Assembly: GCA_002704045.1 (NCBI GenBank)
Contig: PAFF01000084.1
Location: 1-7,118, forward strand
From: Fidelibacterota bacterium
GTDB lineage: Bacteria > Fidelibacterota > Marinisomatia > SCGC-AAA003-L08 > GCA-002704045
Reading direction: 5' to 3'
Length of the DNA stretch: 7,118 bases
Positions 6,650 to 7,118 of this stretch are shown here, piece by piece (position 1 is the stretch's first letter; every line of letters begins with the position of its first letter). Both the position numbers and the translations under genes were made by a program. The notes under the pieces are model-generated. The model did not search any database. It was given only the letters and a program-made list of their open reading frames with translations, and was not told where the DNA came from.

Positions 6650-7118
6650 AATCATTTACTTTCATACATTTTTTTTTATCAAATTTTAACTGTTTGATTA
6701 ATTCAATTTTTGAATTAAATTTTTTTTCTTTTCTAATATATTTTATAAAATATAATTCAATTTCATTACCATAAAAATCGTCTTTGAATTCATGAAATAA
6801 ATTTACTTCAATTATAGAATCAACCAAGTCATCAAATGTTGGACGATGTCCTATATTACACATTCCTTTATATTCATTCCCATTCATTTTTGCATTAATT
6901 GCGTAGACACCATTACTTGGTATACACTTCAAATTATTTTGTACTTCAAGATTTGCAGTGGGATAATTTAATATCTTACCTCTTCCTGATCCTTTTATAA
7001 CTAATCCTGTTATACTAAAAGTCCTTCCCAGCAATTTATTAACCAATTCAATATTATCACTATAAATATATTTTTTTATAAGTGAACTACTTATTATTTC
7101 ACCACCTATTTTATTAGG
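6648..7118 (-). CDS. ribF: Bifunctional riboflavin kinase/FAD synthetase, C-terminal flavokinase part, cut by window edge
   Basis: The frame is open from the right edge to a TAG at 6648, giving the last 156 residues. RibF phosphorylates riboflavin to FMN with its C-terminal domain and adenylylates FMN to FAD with its N-terminal domain. Visible are the end of the adenylyltransferase domain (EIISSSLIKKYI, residues 7-18 of the visible part, the ISST-x-IR motif) and a linker ending NKLLGRTFSITG (27-38). The complete flavokinase domain follows: GRGKILNYPTAN (45-56), where most relatives have LGFPTAN; NGVYAI (69-74); MCNIGHRPTF (86-95); and IIEVNLFHEF...DFYGNEIEL (102-121) containing the catalytic glutamate region. 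The TTG at 7046 that could be taken as a start lies within the linker and is simply a leucine codon; the true start is outside the window. It lies 11 bases upstream of rpsO, the common truB-ribF-rpsO-pnp arrangement. Confidence 0.95.
   Translation of the reverse strand, partial: PNKIGGEIISSSLIKKYIYSDNIELVNKLLGRTFSITGLVIKGSGRGKILNYPTANLEVQNNLKCIPSNGVYAINAKMNGNEYKGMCNIGHRPTFDDLVDSIIEVNLFHEFKDDFYGNEIELYFIKYIRKEKKFNSKIELIKQLKFDKKKCMKVND

Noticed and set aside
6500..6697. Plus-strand open frame of 65 codons across rpsO and the ribF end
   Set aside because: It is antisense to two firmly identified genes; its hydrophobic translation is what the reverse complement of lysine-rich, low-G+C coding sequence gives.
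6648..7046. A complete 132-residue flavokinase starting at the TTG at 7046
   Set aside because: The frame stays open to the window edge and the upstream residues match the end of the FAD synthetase domain, so it is a 5'-truncated ribF rather than a stand-alone kinase.
1..7118. CRISPR array, tRNA, insertion sequence, riboswitch, rho-independent terminator or phage genes
   Set aside because: I saw no spaced direct repeats, cloverleaf, transposase, inverted terminal repeats, or G+C-rich hairpin followed by a T run; the gaps between genes are too short to hold most of them.

Overview
The window is about 7.1 kb of AT-rich DNA (roughly 30% G+C by eye). It is filled almost end to end by nine genes, all on the minus strand, so they read from position 7118 down to 1. 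No gap between genes exceeds about 45 bases, and several neighbours overlap or are separated by a few bases. This is the packing of a streamlined, probably free-living aquatic bacterium using the standard bacterial code: tryptophan is TGG, and all eight visible stops are TAA or TAG. The taxon cannot be proved from the sequence. The small genes, low G+C, and mix of LtaS-type sulfatase, MerR-like protein and polysaccharide deacetylase suggest a marine lineage of the FCB group such as Marinimicrobia/SAR406. That assignment is a low-confidence inference.

Right part (7118 to 4215): a classical conserved block. It holds the C-terminal flavokinase half of ribF (cut by the window edge), rpsO (ribosomal protein S15) and pnp (polynucleotide phosphorylase). 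The gaps are 11 and 10 bases, and rpsO and pnp each have a clear Shine-Dalgarno sequence. Middle (4208 to 3093): ald, an alanine dehydrogenase with all expected catalytic residues, starting 6 bases after pnp.

Left part (3093 to 1): a cell-envelope-flavoured group. It contains a NodB-type polysaccharide deacetylase, a small MerR-family regulator, a DPM1-like family 2 glycosyltransferase, a small COG2426 membrane protein, and the N-terminal half of an LtaS/MdoB-like membrane sulfatase that runs off the left edge. The last of these is an open gene at the window edge and was recovered by direct translation.

The most notable observation is the deacetylase. Its conserved N-terminus, including the catalytic TFDDG motif, is encoded upstream of its first ATG, and no ATG, GTG or TTG exists in that open frame. 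The best candidate start is an ATA that overlaps the ald stop as TAATA, where TAATG would be the usual coupled junction. Either a non-canonical start is used, the start was recently lost, or there is a base error. I see no CRISPR array, tRNA, insertion sequence, phage gene or convincing new system. The region otherwise looks like a core-genome operon joined to an envelope-biogenesis group.
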